Source of the DNA: Saururus chinensis
Lineage: Eukaryota > Streptophyta > Magnoliopsida > Piperales > Saururaceae
Length of the DNA: 64,000 nt
Direction of reading: 5' to 3'
NCBI GenBank assembly: GCA_035235625.1
Contig: CP141140.1
Span: 64,802,282-64,866,281, forward strand
Part shown: positions 45,750 through 59,102 of the stretch, one piece after another
Numbering within the stretch: position 1 is the first letter of the stretch
Layout: every line of letters begins with the position of its first letter
Notes under the pieces: model-generated
The model's input: the letters and a program-made list of their open reading frames with translations, nothing else
Databases searched by the model: none
Told to the model about the DNA's origin: nothing
Program-made: the position numbers and the translations under genes

Positions 45750-48700
45750 ATGAGGCTTTCCCCACTGATTCTGGTGTCTTTGGCACTTGGGTGTTGGATA
45801 TTGCTGTTCTTCAAGGGAGCAGAGGCTGCCGTTGATCTCTACAAGGTAAAAAGAGTCACCCTTTCGTTGTGGTACTTGAGCGTTTTTCCTGAAGGTCAAT
45901 GATTGGATTTTTCAACTGGGTTTTTTGTTTTTTCTTGTTTTGTGCTGAAATTTGTTCTGGGGTCTGATGGGTTTGTGGTTCTTTGATTATGGATTGCGAT
46001 TGTGGTGAGCGAGGAGGGAGAAGAAACCTGCATAATGCAATAGTTTATCCCCCGAAACTTGGATGAACTTGGTTAAAAAGCTTTCGTTTTGGTTATAACG
46101 CTCGGATGCGTTTTTCCTTTTGAAGATGAAGTTTATGTTGTTCTCCTTAAAGAGTGTTTTGATGTTTGAACGATTCATCAATTGTTTGATGAACTTGGCT
46201 GGGGCGTTGGTCTTTTCCTTTGGAGACTTATTTCTTCATTCGATGATAAAACTGAGTGAATGTTGATAGTTTCGAGTTCTTTGTGTTCTTTAAACCTGGA
46301 GAACATTGATCTGTAGTGCAGATAAAATGCCTCCTGTTAGACACTCATTGAAGTGTTTTCTAGGAATAGGATGCAACCTGTTTATTGTCGTGTAGACGAA
46401 GGAGTATTAGTGGTACACTATTCAGTGATGCTTTAGTAATAATATTGAGCTGTGTAAAATACGATATGCAAACCTTGTTTTCTTAGTTGATAGCACGGAA
46501 ATTTTAGGAAAGCATCGAATGCTACTAACTCCGGTCTTTCATGATGTAGTTATACTGAATACCTCTTCAAAGAGCCAAACGTACGTGATCAATAATGTAA
46601 CCTAATGAATGTGACTGATTTTTTTATAATTTAGTATGATAGTTAACTGTCTCTTGATTTACAATCGGAAAGTACTCATTATGTGATCTGATTTTTCTTT
46701 TCAGGTTCTTGGTGTGCAGCGGAATGCAAGTCAACGTGAGATTCAGAAAGCATTCCACAAGTACGTGCTTCATTGGAGATTCTCTATTCATAATGTGTCT
46801 TTTTGTTCCGTTAAATTTAAATTTGCTAGGTTTAGTCCTTTTTTTTTTTTAGTGTCTATGTTTTTGTGTATTTCAATGAGAAAAAATGAGAAAAATTTGG
46901 AGACGTAACAGTATATATTATTTTTCAGCTATTTTTTTGTCCATTTTTGTAATTACATTTAGATGACCTGTTTTTTTTTTTTTTTGTTTAATTTGCAGGC
47001 TATCTCTGAAGTATCACCCAGACAAGAATAAAGCAAAGGGTGCTCAAGAGAGATTTGCTGAGATAAATAATGGTATTATTATCAATCTTTCCCGGGTTTA
47101 TTTGTCTGTATTTGCTTATATCAATTTAACAATATGAGGGGTGAAGGAATGTTTCTTGTTTTCATCCTTTTCTCCCCAACTATTGATGATGCCTCTGTTT
47201 TCATCTTCATTGTCATTGTTGCTGGAACTCGTACATCTTTTTTCTCAGTATCCACTTGGTGAACCATGACTTGATCTAATGGTTTTGTCCACAACATTTT
47301 GCAGCATATGAAATTCTTTCGGATGAAGAGAAAAGAAAAAATTATGATTTATATGGAGATGAGAAGGGTGCACCACGATTTGAAAGTGAAAATCATGGGG
47401 ATGATCATGGGGGCTACACCTATTTCACTACAGGTGGCCCTGGAAGTAATCACTTTACTTTTAGACCTGGTGGTCAGTGGCAAAGAACGCACCCTCAGGA
47501 AGAGTCTTTCTCTTTCTCGTTTGGAGGGGACCCGGCTGCCAGTGGTAGCTCGTTTAGTTTTGGGGGGTTTGGAGACTTTTTCTCAAACATTTTTGGTGAT
47601 AAAATGAGAGGTGGTGATTTATTTGGCAGCTTTGGTAGTTCTGGCAGAGAAAAAGCTTCAAGTATTCAGAAGATTACCACACGAATGTTTAACAAGGAAA
47701 TAGTAGATCAATCAATGACTTGGATATTACTGTTTTATACCCCTTCTGTTAAGGGACATCGTGTAATGGAATCAGTGGTACAAGATGTTGCCAGTTCATT
47801 ACAAGGAGCTCTGAAGGTTAGTATGTTACATGAAGTTTATTACCATCCTGATATCTGTAGTCTGTCCTATTTCTGATTCACAGTCTCAATTATGTTCTTA
47901 TCTTACCCTTGTACATTCTTAGAGATCATTTTTTATTTGTAAATATAGGATATTTATCTTTGGCAATTTATTGTGAAACATTGTGTTCTTATGCTGTGTC
48001 ATTTCTGCTTGACAGGCTGGTAGTGTAAACTGTCAGGATGAACAAAATCTCTGTCGGGAGCTTGGTATATCACATTTGAAATCTACAAGGTTATTCACAT
48101 ATTCTTATAAAAGTAGTGAGAAAGCTTCATTGGTAGAATATAATGGTGAATTGGATGCCAAGGAGTTAAAGAAATTTTGTCAAGACCAATTACCCAGTTT
48201 CTCGAAAAGATTAAATCTGGGCCAGTTTGATTTCTCTTCAGTTAACTCTGAAAATTTGCCTCAAGTTCTGTTACTCTCCACGAAGAAAGATACACCTGTG
48301 ATCTGGCGTGCTCTCGGTGGTTTGTATAACAAGCGGTTGTCTTTCTATGATGCTCAGGTAGATGTTTGGCTTCTCTAATTATCCCTCTTTTCTGCAATTG
48401 TCTACCTAATATATTAAATTTGTCCTTTTATAATGTTTAAACAGGTTAGCAGCACTCAAGATCCAGTTGTTAAAAACTTAGGAGTGGATGCGCTTCCAGC
48501 TGTAGTTGGTTGGCTGTTGAATGGAGAGAAGCAGGTGTTAAAAACAGGCCCTGTAAAAGACTTGAGATCTGGGATCAACGAGTTAAAATCCTTGCTTGAC
48601 AACTTTGAGAAGAAAAACAAGAAGATCCCCCGGAATCAATGGAAAAGAGCTTCAACTACTGAAAGTGAAGGAAAAACGATCCTTGAACTTAGCACCTCGA

Positions 48701-49566
48701 ATATAGAATCTATATGTGGCAAGAACACTGCTGTGTGCATAATAGGCATTTACAGGTCCTCTGGAGCTAAGAAGAAGCTGGAATCTATTTTGTCCAATGT
48801 AAGTTCTCCATTATTATTTGGTTATACCTCAGTTTTCAGCCCATTTCTTGAAACAATGGGGAAATTTCTTTTGATCTTTCATTTCCTAATAAGCTATATA
48901 AGAATATTGTTTTTCATTAACAGTATTCTCTCAAATCCACTGCTGGATTGTCTGGTGTATGATACTAAAATGTTCCACTCAGACTGGGAAAGCCCTAGAA
49001 TTGTACACCAATGATGACACTGTTGGTAGCATTATTAGTAAATGGGAACGTCTTCTGTTTGTCATTTTTTTATGATAATATTCTTGGCTATAAACCAATA
49101 TTAGAAATATAGTAATTTCATTCTGTTATCAATCTTCTAATCTTTGGTGTTTCATATAATAAGTTGTTTTAAAGGTCTTGTATGGACAGTCGTTTTAATT
49201 TGGTTTCATTGATTAGTGATTTTTAATTCTGAGTTGCCTTTCATGTCTCAGTTCGTGTTGTGTATCTTTTCCTTTCAGGTTTCTCAAAAGACGTTGACAA
49301 GGTGGAAAAACCAAGCTTATAGCTCCAAGGAATCAGTTTCTTACTCTCTTCTTGATGCTTCCAAACAGCCAGGATTTCTTAACTCCTTGGATAAGTCTGG
49401 GTTTAAGGCATTGGATAAGTTTCTGGTGGCTTACAAGCCTAATAGAGATAAGTTTGCTGTGTTTAAAGGTGAATTGACAATGGAAGAAGTTGAAAAGTTT
49501 ATCAGCTATGTTCTCAACGGAGACATCCAGTTTACAAGGACCCGGCAAAGACCTGTCCTGAAATGA
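45750..49566 (+). CDS. ERDJ3A: ER J-domain co-chaperone with thioredoxin-like domain (ERDJ3A/TMS1 type), 7 exons
   Basis: A J-protein stimulates the ATPase of Hsp70/BiP; the plant ERDJ3A (TMS1) family acts in the ER and is needed for pollen-tube growth at high temperature. Exons: 45750-45845, 46705-46760, 46999-47072, 47305-47816, 48016-48357, 48445-48798, 49279-49566; all introns GT-AG, giving 573 codons, essentially the family length (~572). Residues 1-27 form a signal peptide (hydrophobic PLILVSLALGCWILLFF, cut near GAEAA). The J domain covers about residues 29-95 with HPD at 57-59 (SLKYHPDKNKAKG). A Gly/Phe-rich linker follows to ~190 (FGGFGDFFSNIFGDK). From ~199 a thioredoxin-like fold begins, but at the active-site position it reads WILLFYTPSVKGH, with no CxxC, so it is probably not an oxidoreductase. 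No transmembrane segment and no C-terminal KDEL (ends RQRPVLK), so retention may rely on partners. The start is the only ATG giving a signal peptide directly before the J domain. A type-II J-protein of DNAJC16/DNAJC10 kind is the alternative label. Confidence 0.92.
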
Positions 49567-51654
49567 GAAAACACGGGTAGAAACACATGCTACAGTGTAG
49601 TATATAAATTATAAAATTGAAGTTTTTTTTTTCCATGTACAAAGTCAGTATATTGTTATACTTGCCATTTAGTCATTTCTTGTGTTTTTGCACCTTGAGA
49701 CAATATGAGAGAGTCGGATAGAGGACTGAGAGAGAAGAGAAAGAGAGTGTACATACAAGAGAGTAGAGCGGCCAGGATCACATTCCCTCATTCTATGAAG
49801 TTGTACACCAGTGATTGCTGCACCATCTCAACCCTAACACGATGGCTGACGATGATGAAGAAGAAAGGGGTATAAATCCTTTTCGCAGAGGGTGTACACG
49901 CCGTGACAATAATACTTGTCCGGGAAACATTCTATTTGTTGTTATCAATGGACTTTCTCAATTACTATAAAAAATCCTTGTAATTTGTTGCATGCTCGCT
50001 TTCTAACTGTATTTTAACTTTTCATTTTTTACTTGATTAATTTACTCTAGAAGTATAGGAATAAAATTTCTTTTATCGGGTACGGCTTATCGTAGACCCT
50101 TAATCTTCGAAGTCTTTCTGGATAAGTCATTTCTAGGCTGAGTGCTTCTGTAATAAACTGCATAATTGGTCTGGGTCTCACTAGAAAAGGGGTCTTAATT
50201 AACATTTTTGTTCTTCATTGGGCATGCCATTTTGGAGACTACAACCTTTTTTAAGAGCTTGTTACCTTTTTACTTGCTAAATTCTCCCTTCGAAGATTGC
50301 TCAAAATCATCTGTCTGATACAATTTATCATGGAGGTTTTGCCATGACTAATGAAAAAACATTATATGCAGTATTACTTAATAAAATTTGAGTTTCTGTG
50401 GCAGAGTTGTTTTCTGCATATCAAATGTGAATTCAGACACCTTTGGTGTTTCCCCTTGAATTTAGTTGCATAAAAGAACCTCCCAGATCAAGCATACTCG
50501 TAAATTTTCAGACATTTTAGATTTTTTTTTTTGGGTTAATGCAAGCGTTTACATAACACTGGGCAAGATGAGGGAGCAGAGTCTGACCAGCCGTGCAAAT
50601 GACCCAATTTGACCTGTCATTGTTTGATAGCAAATCTTATTCTTTTGTACAAAGAGTCAGGAATGAGCGAATTCCAGTGAGAAAATTGGAGAATGAAACT
50701 ACGAAATAACTAGGAAGAGAATTGCCCGTGACTCTTGAGTGGGTGGGAGAATTTGTAAGTCCTACGGACTCATAAACAATGGAGAATTAGATCTTTACCA
50801 AAAAAAAAACTCATAAACAATGGAGAATTAGATCTTTACCAACAAAAGAAAGAATAAAAGTTAGCCATCAGATGATTAGTTCTAGTCATGATTTTAAGAG
50901 TGATGCCGAGAGTCAAGATTAATGCGTAACGTGATATGAGCGGAGTTAGCACTTGGCAGCAATGAGACTGATCACCAAATCACTAGTCATCACTGATTGA
51001 GTTAATTCAGTCCCTTTTGTCCTGTCATAGTTGCGAGATTTGAAATTAAGCAGGAGAAATGAAGTGACAAGTAGCTTTAGGATGACCCAACTGCCAACAT
51101 TAATCATCAGAAGAAGGTGTACCCAATCTTTCTCAATCATATTGATTAGCTCTAGTGATAATGATTTTAAGATTAATGCCGAGAACAGGATGCTTTCAAG
51201 GTTGCCCAATAATCAAGATTTACATCCGATGATCAGTTTGTTGGAAGAAAAGAGGTTCACATTCTAGTTTTGGGTCTATTCTAATGAGATTAATGAGATT
51301 CATATCATGTTTTGTTGCTTGGGAATGAATAGTGGAGACGTGGAATTTGAGTGTAAAAGAGAATTTTACCAGAAACTCAGTGATAGAACGAGGCAGACAA
51401 CAAAGACCTCTCAAGATTCAGACAGGCTGACAGTGACAAAAGACGTCAATAGGGCAGATAAGAAGTGGACCAAGCAAGCTGAGGGACGCATTCAAATTTA
51501 AGACAAGTGTCGGCATGGGCTCACCCTCCGTTTCTCTTTGATGGGCGGAATTCACCAGCAAATTATCCACTCCATCCCAGCCATTCATACCTCTTCTATG
51601 GCTAGCAATGCTTGTAGTCTCTTCTTTCAATTGATCCTCTATTGCTCTACGTTG
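49567..51654. other. 3' flank of the ERDJ3A-like gene and intergenic DNA
   Basis: The first ~100 bp after the stop is AT-rich and probably 3' UTR. A 34-bp unit starting ACTCATAAACAATGGAG is directly repeated at 50,768-50,801 and 50,809-50,842 with an A-run between. No conserved coding frame is seen in either strand; open frames at 50,946-51,630 overlap one another on opposite strands and lack domains. Confidence 0.45.
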
Positions 51655-52020
51655 ACAGTAGATCCCGTTTCATAAATTTTTTCTCTCTATCCTAAGATAA
51701 GTGTTTTATTTAATTTTTAAAATAAACTAAAATTTTATTTTAAAATAAGTATCTTATTTAATTTTTTAAAAGAAATTAAATTAATTTATTTTGAAAAATC
51801 AAACAGGATACTTATTTTAGGACAAAAGAAATATACTAATAATTTTATTTAAATAAAAAAATCTCATATTAATAGTTTCATTTGGCTCAATTTGAGTGCA
51901 TGAGTACTAATAAAACTATCTTACAAGTGTGTACCTTTTTTTTGTTGTGGGTCTCATCATTCAATAAAAAATATTATTATTTTTAAATAGAATTTTAATG
52001 TAAGATAGAGGGAGTATATC
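51655..52020. mobile_element. Cluster of Stowaway-like MITE remnants
   Basis: One palindromic unit at about 51,665-51,835 (GTTTCATAAATTT...CTATCCTAAGATAAGTG left; CTTATTTTAGGACAAAAGAAATA right, complementary). Then an adjacent unit at about 51,846-52,016 ends TAAGATAGAGGGAGTA, the classic right end of Stowaway elements (complement TACTCCCTC). AT-rich interior, non-coding. TA duplications cannot be fixed with confidence. Confidence 0.55.
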
Positions 52021-52863
52021 CTATTCATTTAGATAATGAATTAGCATTTTACCACATTTTCTTTTAGATAACTCACCCCCTTAACACATTTGATAGATAT
52101 CCACTTATAATATAAATCGTTTATGTATACCATATGATGAATATCCACAATCTATATAGTGTATATAATGGGGGTGGTCTGGCCAAAGTACATGCTGGCG
52201 AACTGCTCATTCTTAGATAATATACTTGAATTATATGTAATCATGAACATATACATACATTTAGAATATGATAATATACCCAAGTTATATAGAGACATGG
52301 ACAACCTCATGCTATCTTTCCAAATGAAGCAATAAGAATATCTCGTTGGTTCCAACTCACGATATAGCCTAGGATATGTTCCTTAGTCATTGAGAAAGAA
52401 AGAGAACACATAGAAATTTAAAATAGTCTGGTGTTCCTTCGTGATTAACTTAGGGCTTCTTTAGATGGGAAAATAAAATAGCTTAAAAGGACCTTTCTAC
52501 TAGAACCCTCATCAGGAGGAGGGTTAAGTTACAAAGGTCTTTTAAATTGATTTGATATTTTATATAATAAAATAATTTAAAATTATTTTTAAAAAAATTA
52601 AAGTGGTACCCAAATAGGCCCTTTACTATGGGTCTTCAGTAGCATGTGCAAAATTCTAAATTCTAGCCTATGATGTGCATGCTAGATTTTTTGATTTACC
52701 ATCAAGAGCATAATAATTTTGATACAAGTATGAGCCCTTCTTATTTGTCAACATTCTTGGGTCCTCCATAGCATGAGTGGTTTTCAGCGTGTCGTTGGCA
52801 AATATACTTTCTATTTCTCACTCTAGGCTTGTTATGATGATGCGAAGTAGGCGTAGGTGTAAT
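52021..52863. other. Intergenic, no gene recognised
   Basis: AT-rich spacer between MITE remnants, with no coding frame of note. Confidence 0.4.
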
Positions 52864-53050
52864 GTACTCCCTTCTCCTAAATGAATAGCTTTATTTAGTA
52901 AAAAAATTTATTTTATATTAATATTTATATTTTGTTTTATTTATGATAATTTAGTATTATTATTATAAATTTATTTATTTATCTCTTAGATATGAGTTTC
53001 ACCGTTTAATAAAAAAATACTATTTTTTTCAATAAGAGTAGGGAATATAT
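52864..53050. mobile_element. Stowaway-like MITE
   Basis: Left end TACTCCCTTCTCCTAAATGA and right end TTTCAATAAGAGTAGGGAATA, imperfectly complementary, with an AT-rich core. It resembles the mariner/Stowaway consensus, which begins CTCCCTC. Boundaries are approximate. Confidence 0.55.
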
Positions 53051-53980
53051 GATATGTGAGAAATTATGATTGGTCTTTTTATGGCTCATAACAACCCTTA
53101 TTTGTATATCAAGTTATGCTCGTAAGTTTGATGTTAATGGAAAGCTCCAATAAAAAGAATATTGTGTAGCTCAAAATTTTATTTCATGAAACCGAAATAT
53201 ATATCTTACATAGCACAACATATTTCATCAAAATAATGGAAACAATCAAATTATAACACTAATTGACAAGACGAGTCATACCAAGCATTATTGGAACCAG
53301 TAACATGGAAATAAGGTAAATCATTCTCTACTTTTTGTTAACAGGTTCAAATTTGGTGGGCTCCCACACATCTTCACGTCACTATGTTTGTGGACAGCAT
53401 GTACTTGCTGTACACAAAAAGTGACTGCTGTCCAGTTCACACTAGGTTATACATTATAGGCTAGAAAGGTCCTCCCCAAGATATCCTGCCTCCTTTTTGT
53501 GATGTATCCTGCAGAAGGGCCCTACTGCCATTAGCGTTTTGTGTTACTTTTATACCACAATTTTCGTCATCATCTTCCCACCCCTTTACGGTATAGACTA
53601 GCCATAACTTTTAAGTGGTCACTTCTTCTTGGTTTGTTGTGGTTATGCAGTTTCCATCAATATATTGTTGAAGTCTTTTCCTTCCACAGTATCACCATCA
53701 AACTTTGACAAGTTTCATTCCGTTTTCATGCTAATCTCATTTAAGTTTTAATAGAAAACAAATCATGTGTCTCAAGATCGTCTACTAGCAGCACAATCAC
53801 TTTGGTTCACAGGATAATGGTTTTGGCTAAAGGCTGCAATTGCCAAATGACAAAACTAATGTGTGCCCAAATCAATAGCCGTAACAAAACTTACATCTCA
53901 ATGAAGGAAAAACTTTGAAATGGAAAATTTATGATGGTGAAAAAATAAAAACTTAGAACCAACTTCTTCATGAAGGCAGT
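53051..53980. other. Intergenic, no gene recognised
   Basis: No domain-bearing frame and no clear repeat structure seen. Confidence 0.4.
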
Positions 53981-55458
53981 CTAATTATGACAAGGTCCTG
54001 TCAGTTGTGTTTTGAAAACAAATCCGGGTCCCACTGCAAATATATGGTACTTTTGGGCTAGGTAGTACGTGTAGAGTGGTCGGACTAACAAAAGCAACGT
54101 GAGATGGGGGTGGCACACCAATAAAAAATAAGCCTTTTTAATTAATTTATAATAACATGCATAAGCAATAAAACACATTCAATCATAGATCAAGCATATA
54201 TGAAATTGTAATGGGGCAATGAAATACTAACCTTGGGCATTCGAGCCCCTTGCACGCCCTTGAAAACAATCAATTCGCCCACCACAATCATAAGATAATA
54301 AGTAGATGAAGGGGATTACCTTTCTTAATCTTTCTTATGTGTTAATCCCTTATATCCTTGAACTTGGATTCAATCTCAACAATCAAGCCTCTCCTTGAAG
54401 CCCCAAATCAGTGAGCACTTCTTCCAATCTCGCACCACACGCCGGAGGAGAATGTAGGAGGAAGAAAGAGGGAGAAGAAGGAGGCAGCCAACCCTATTCC
54501 AAGGGAGGCTGCACCACACAAGGAGAGAGGGGGGCGGAATTGGGGAGAGAGGAGGAGGGAGTGGGGCAGCCCAAACTTAGGGCTTCCTCCTCTCCCTTTC
54601 TCCCTTAAATACCCTCACTTACTCCTCTTAAGTGGGCTCACTAAACGGGCTTACGCTGAAATTTTGTCTTAAACCTAAGGGTCAAATACAACGGGAGTGG
54701 GCTCTGTCTCTTAAAGCCCGCGGAGGCCTAGACCCCCTGCACACAGCCAAGCCCGAGACAGGGTCGACCCCTCGCTAACCACGGGTCCCATCATCAACAT
54801 ATAATTCAGGCATCTGGGCCCCACAACGTGTTGATGCACGGCTTAGTCGAATGTTGTGTGTGTGTGTGTGACGTCAGCGGGTCCTAATTGAATTAGTGTA
54901 ACGAAGGCACATGTGGGGTTGGCATGACCTCCCCCACCACTCTTGGACCCCGTGGCCCATACTAGCTCACCAAGACCGCAACAACGTTGGACCGAAATGG
55001 GCTTGAGCCCATACCTTGGTCCAACAATACAATTTTCTTGGGTTCAACCATTTTAAATAAAAAAAACTCCCAAACTAAGTCCGGACTCTACCTCAACCCA
55101 ATGAAATGTGGCATGCCCTAACCCCATTCCCTCACCTCCATTCGGCCTCCACAGTTCATCACTTTGTCACTAGCCTCTCTCTGGTCTCTCGTGATTTTCT
55201 ACATGGCCGCTACCATTGGAGTCCACCATCTACTAGGTGCTCACCACACCCATCGTGAAATTGTTGTTCATATCCATCATTGAAGGTTATAATTGTTCCC
55301 ATTGCTATTCCTTGAAGCTATTAGTTGTTATTGTCATGACAAAGTTATTGTCTTCGTGGAATTTGGACAAAATTACTATTTTCTTAGAAGTCGATAGTGA
55401 ATTGTTGATTTGCTATTGAAGACGATTTCAAGCCTTGGTCTTTCTCTATGACTAGATA
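53981..55458 (-). other. Repeat-like DNA, possibly a reversed LTR fragment
   Basis: Read on the minus strand, a TATTTAAGGGAG box (about 54,602-54,613) precedes an AG/CT-biased stretch (54,420-54,600) and then AT-rich DNA. This pattern is seen around promoters in plant LTRs. A short (TG)n tract is at 54,856-54,870. No terminal repeats were found, so this is a weak assignment. Confidence 0.35.
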
Positions 55459-56016
55459 TGTAAAGTCAGGGAATTTTAAATATTCGAAGTGGGCCACGTG
55501 AAAAATAGTGTGTTTTACTTATTGATTTTCTCAGAAAAATAACTTTTAAAGTCAAAAGATTTTAAAGATGAGACCAATGTGGATAAAAAGTAGACAAAAA
55601 GAGCTTCAAAACTCCACAAAGAACGCACAAATCGGAGTTCGGATGATAAAGATATGACCATTCAAAGTTGAATATGTCGCACATGGCTTGTATACTTGAA
55701 TTAGACGTGCAATTAGGCCATTTACGTCCCTCTATGGACCTGGCTAGTTAGGGTAACAAAAATTAATTTTTAGAGGCTCAATTAGGTTGCCCAAGGAGTA
55801 ATATTTTAGCCCAAGTCTTAGGGGATTAGGAACCCTAATCCCTATTATTATAAAAAAATTAATTATGGTTTTTTTTGTGGGGGGAGGGGACTTTATTGGC
55901 TTGGGAGATTTTGTGGGATAAGGAGGAGCCATGAATGGATTTTCCTGCGAGCATGGTTGGCTATGGAGGTGGGGAGGAGAGAGCATGAAGATTGGTGCCT
56001 TGGTGAGGTAAGATGA

Positions 56017-59000
56017 TGTTACACCCTGAATTTTCTCAAATTCACTTTTGAATTAAAACCTAGTGGAAACAAATTTTTTATAAAAATTCATTTGTTAATC
56101 CTTCGACAAATATGTCAATATAAGATGTGAGTCACTTATTTTCGAACATAAGGATAATCATTTGTTATGTCTTTAAATATATATAAATCATAATAAAATC
56201 ATAGCCAAATCTCAAAGGGTCTTCCTGTGTACATACCAATCAACATAATACACACAACTATAAGTAATTGACACTCTCGTGCCTTTGCCTTATAAATTAC
56301 ATGTATCAACTATAATTTACTAGTAAGTTCAGAAAATTTCTACATAGATCTAAGATCTTCATGCCTTTCCTTAGCACAAGTATCTCACTCGCTATTCCTT
56401 TGAAGAACATGCATCAACAACGGATGTGAGTATATGAATATGCCCAGTAGGATGGCTAAACAAGAACTATAATACTGTAAGAATTACATTTTAATTACAT
56501 TCCCATTGAAAGAATAGCATATAAATTCAATGTCAATAGCATCATACATCACTCATCAAGAACATAATAATTAAGCATGCAACATCAATTTTTTCCAACA
56601 TAATGTGACTCTCACTCAGAAGTCTCCAACTTTTTAAGTGAAAGTCAAAGGTTCTCTATGACATAGTAATCATAATCCTAGAGTATAGTCTTGCCTCACG
56701 AGACTACAAATTATATGCATTCTGACTTCATATATTTTAAAGTTTGCCCACCCCATCCACGTTATAAAGCTTGGGCCCATAGAGGCTTATGGACCTATGT
56801 GGTTAAAGTTTCAACTTTTATGATCATCGAAACCTCATGTATTGCGTTGTGCGAGACCAGTCATCTTTTAATGCTCTAGTCCATTCGAACACGACTCTTT
56901 GGCCAAGAAAGTGGTTTTATATAACTACTATTTTTAGAGAGCCAAAATACTTTGGTCATTTTTCATACCAACCCCCTTCCATCGATATGGCTAAAGACTT
57001 AACTTGAGGAGTCAAGGCAGAAAATGTTCTTCTAACCTCAAAAGTCGAAAAATATTAGTCTTGGGGTACGATCCATTACAAGGATATTCATATACAAAAG
57101 TATATACATCATCACACATCATTGCAACTTTATGTATAAAATAATATGCTATTAAAACTCTCAATAATAGCCTAACATTCATAACCATTTTTTTCTAAAA
57201 TACCCACTGACATATTGTCTGTGGACTCATTGATGTATCAGCTGAGTCACTGATGATCATCGGTAACTCGTCGATGTGTCAAACCCCCTTTTGATAGTTG
57301 AATGAAATATGAAATCAGTCTCATCAACGTCTTCATTGACATGTTGACATCACTGTCACTGATGTATTATCGGTTCACCGACACTGTTCCATCTTCTTCT
57401 TCCTTTCACATAGGTAGCATCATTGACACATCAATGACTCTACCGATCAACAGAAAGTTGCAGAACTTTTATATAATCATCAAAATAACTTACTCTCATG
57501 AAAATTAAATATATAATCTATTAGATTCATCTATCAATTATCACATAAGGACAATTAGAGGAAGTTTTTCTACTTAACAGAAGTTATTCATACGAAATTT
57601 ACAATAATCAAGAATAACAAAGCATCTGATTCAATCATGAATCAAATTCAACCATAACATGCATATTACTCTATCAACATTTATCAAACATGCATTTCTT
57701 GCTAGAGTATTACAATTTATGGTTAACAATCTAACCTCTAAACAAAATAAAGAAGAGATCTCTACAAATTCGTTTATGCTCCCTTGACATGCCCTAAACC
57801 GCTGCTCCTCAAAGTCGGAGAGTTCGTACCATTTGAGTCAAAGATTCTTCAAATGCATTTATAAGGATGCCTAAAAATTAAATTTTGGTGTGTAAATAAC
57901 TCTAAAAACCATCAGAACCCGCTTTGATGACAGTTTCACAGCCATCGGTAAGTTGGTTCCCATGTCATCGACAAGTCAAATCTTGCCAACAGTAAGATTA
58001 TGGAGCCTCTACTCTGGGCCACTTCTCTTGATGCAGCCCGGTGATAGAGGATGGAGCCTCCTCAATCTCCGGGCCGTTTCTCTCTCTTCGGGGCACGAGA
58101 GTGACAGATAGAGCATCCTCTTGCCCTGAGCCGTTCCCCACTTTTAGGGATGCCAACTAAAGGAATAGACTATGTCATTTCATAGATCACCCTTAAATTA
58201 GCTAGGAATGCCTTTTAAATGGACGAAAACATACTCAAAACGAGTCGAAAAACTCTCCAGACCCTTGAACTGGAAAATTGAATGCTATTTATAGAGAAAA
58301 TAAATAGACATGAGGCTAACACATGGCAGATAGGACTGACACGTGTCAGTCTATCCAACACATCACCAATCCTATCCGATACATCATCAATCCTATCCAC
58401 TACATCATCAATTCTTTCTGCTACGTCAACAGTCTGATCGCTACGTCATCGGTCCTATCCGACATGTCATTATTTTATTCAAATAATATCCCTACTTCAA
58501 AATGCGATAACTTCCTACCCCCCCAAAGTTGGAATCACGCTTTCTTAGTACCGATGGACTTGTATCGACGAGCCCTTCAAAACAGGGCCACATATGGGTA
58601 GGTTATCCCGCACTTTTTAAGTAGGTCATGCCCATGTGGCACACTTATCAAGGTCATACTTTTTGCTTCCAACCTCCATTTTGCGTATTCTTTGATTTGT
58701 TATGCCTAATACTTTGAGCTCTAACCATATGTCAAATTCTATCCCTTGAAACCCTCTAACCTTATCCAAAAATTATAGAATCACCCCTAACCCCTCGGGT
58801 TAGGCGTAATCAGAAAATGGGTCGTTACATCCATCAACATGTCAAATATCACCACTAGAGGATATATTGTTTAATTAGTAAGTTCATCAACACCTTGAAT
58901 GTTGCTAACAGTGAAAATGCTATTTCACTGATGAGTTTCATCGATGTGTTGATTGTTCACCGACGAAACTTTGTTATGCAAAATACATCATAATTTCCTT

Positions 59001-59102
59001 ACCTTCAGACTTATCATTATTACTATTCTCTTAACTCATTTACTCTACGATTTTATAATTAAAAAGGTTCAGAAATTCCTTTTAGAACCTACAGATGTTA
59101 CA
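56017..59102 (-). mobile_element. Reversed LTR-like insertion in the family 2 LTR
   Basis: Begins TGTTACACCCTGAATTTTC at 56,017 and plausibly ends CCTACAGATGTTACA at 59,102, where similarity to the host LTR resumes. The flanks GATGA and AATGC agree at only 3 of 5 positions, so the right edge is uncertain. The interior has recurring short words around CATCGACAAGTC / CATCAACATGTC. It contains another reversed LTR piece (57,995-58,829). No coding region. Confidence 0.45.
57995..58829 (-). mobile_element. Truncated reversed LTR (related to family 1)
   Basis: Read on the minus strand it starts TGTAACGACCCATTTTCTGA at 58,829 and follows family 1 closely (TAACCCGAGGGGTTAGGGGT, GGTTAGAGCTC, then the block around GTACTAAGAAAGCGTGATTCC). 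It then passes into degenerate minisatellite units (58,000-58,140) and stops. It therefore keeps only the first ~830 bp of a ~2-kb LTR. No target duplication was found. Confidence 0.65.

Noticed and set aside
45552-45753. Possible upstream ORFs overlapping the ERDJ3A start codon
   Set aside because: They begin at TTG or GTG rather than ATG, so there is no reason to call them translated leaders.
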